A DNA stretch of 6,156 bases from UBA7803 sp049454295 (GTDB taxonomy: Bacteria > Pseudomonadota > Gammaproteobacteria > Pseudomonadales > Azotimanducaceae): contig JBMTYG010000156.1 of NCBI GenBank assembly GCA_049454295.1, positions 1 to 6,156 of the forward strand. Direction: 5' to 3'. Below the pieces are notes generated by a model that saw only the letters and a program-made list of their open reading frames with translations, had not been told where the DNA came from and searched no databases. Shown piece by piece: positions 5,770-6,156 of the stretch. Made by a program: the position numbers and the translations under genes. Position 1 is the first letter of the stretch; the number at the start of each line of letters is the position of its first letter.

Positions 5770-6156
5770 TTAAGAGCCCAGTTCATTCAACGCCCCGGTG
5801 CTGTCGGCGAAGCGTTCGAGATGTACTTCGCCGGCGCGGGCCAGCGTCAACCAGAGATCAGCCAGTGGTCGATCGCCGTTGAAGTGCAGGTGCCGTCCCG
5901 GTGCGATCGCTCCGGAAGCGCGGCCGGCGAGAAGCACCTGCAAGTCCCGGTAATTGTGTGAATCGCCGTCGCTGATCCCGCTGCCCATCGCGAGGCAGCA
6001 TGAGTCGAGCAGTGACTGTTCGCCTTCGCGAATCGACGCCAGTCGCGAGACGACCTGCGCGAAGAAGTCAACGTGAAAGCGATCGATCTTCGTCAGTGAC
6101 TCTTTGGCTTCGTCCCCTTTGGTGTGCGTGAGGACGTGATGATTCTGCGGCTTGTC
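5770..6156 (-). CDS. DUF1552 family protein, C-terminal part (start lies beyond the window)
   Basis: The frame is open from the right edge and ends with TAA at 5770-5772, giving 128 visible residues. The translation shows conserved C-terminal features of DUF1552: HVLTHTKGD near the start, LTKIDRFHVDFFAQVV, then GSGISDGDSHNYRDL followed by LLAG, and a closing ERFADSTGALNEL. DUF1552 proteins are abundant in planctomycetes, are usually exported, and have no established biochemical function; they are commonly found next to DUF1592-type cytochrome proteins. No signal peptide or start can be seen because the N-terminal two thirds or more is missing. It is the first visible gene of a four-gene minus-strand run and is separated from the next gene by 87 bases that hold an inverted repeat. 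A six-T run (minus strand, 5759-5754) follows the stop, but no stem precedes it, so I see no intrinsic terminator here. Family assignment is from recalled motifs. Confidence 0.9.
   Translation of the reverse strand, partial: DKPQNHHVLTHTKGDEAKESLTKIDRFHVDFFAQVVSRLASIREGEQSLLDSCCLAMGSGISDGDSHNYRDLQVLLAGRASGAIAPGRHLHFNGDRPLADLWLTLARAGEVHLERFADSTGALNELGS

Noticed and set aside
5152..5961. A 269-codon plus-strand open frame
   Set aside because: It lies antisense to the SGNH-like gene, copy A and the DUF1552 gene, all with recognisable motifs. Its translation is rich in Arg, His and Ser with no domain, as expected of a shadow frame.
1..6156. CRISPR array, tRNA or rRNA gene
   Set aside because: No regularly spaced repeats, cloverleaf-like segments or ribosomal RNA signatures were seen on either strand.

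Overview
The window reads as a piece of a planctomycete chromosome. Two of the four genes belong to protein families that are strongly expanded in Planctomycetota: a DUF1552 protein, and a PSCyt1/DUF1587/DUF1592/DUF1588/DUF1585 cytochrome c-type protein. The sequence is moderately GC-rich, all genes lie on the minus strand, and every complete gene product carries an export signal. The exact genus cannot be told from this window.

In the direction of transcription (right to left) the layout is as follows. (1) 6156-5770 is the C-terminal 128 codons of a DUF1552 protein that starts outside the window. (2) A gap of 87 bases holds a 72-base inverted repeat (copy A, 5680-5751). (3) 5682-4735 encodes a secreted SGNH/GDSL-like hydrolase. 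(4) After 54 bases, 4680-3154 encodes an exported protein with a Tat-type signal that looks like a TIM-barrel glycosidase-like enzyme. (5) 3157-221 encodes a 978-residue protein with two CxxCH haem-c motifs; its frame overlaps the previous gene by four bases (ATGA). A degenerate second copy of the inverted repeat (copy B, 3059-3129) lies inside the first part of this frame. (6) The last 220 bases hold no convincing gene. They contain a small hairpin and a G-rich tract next to GGGGACAC at the left edge.

The genes probably form one operon for an extracytoplasmic process: same strand, short gaps, one stop/start overlap, and two good Shine-Dalgarno sequences. DUF1552 and DUF1592-type proteins are usually close neighbours in planctomycetes. 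Here a candidate esterase and a candidate glycosidase-like protein sit between them, which hints at a role in breaking down or modifying a carbohydrate with a linked redox step. That role is inference.

The most unusual signal is the pair of homologous ~71-base inverted repeats in the same orientation. In both copies the downstream end finishes exactly on an ATG that is followed by a signal peptide. The two repeats are therefore either mobile (REP/MITE-like) sequences that now form the 5' leader or N-terminus of secreted proteins, or shared post-transcriptional elements.
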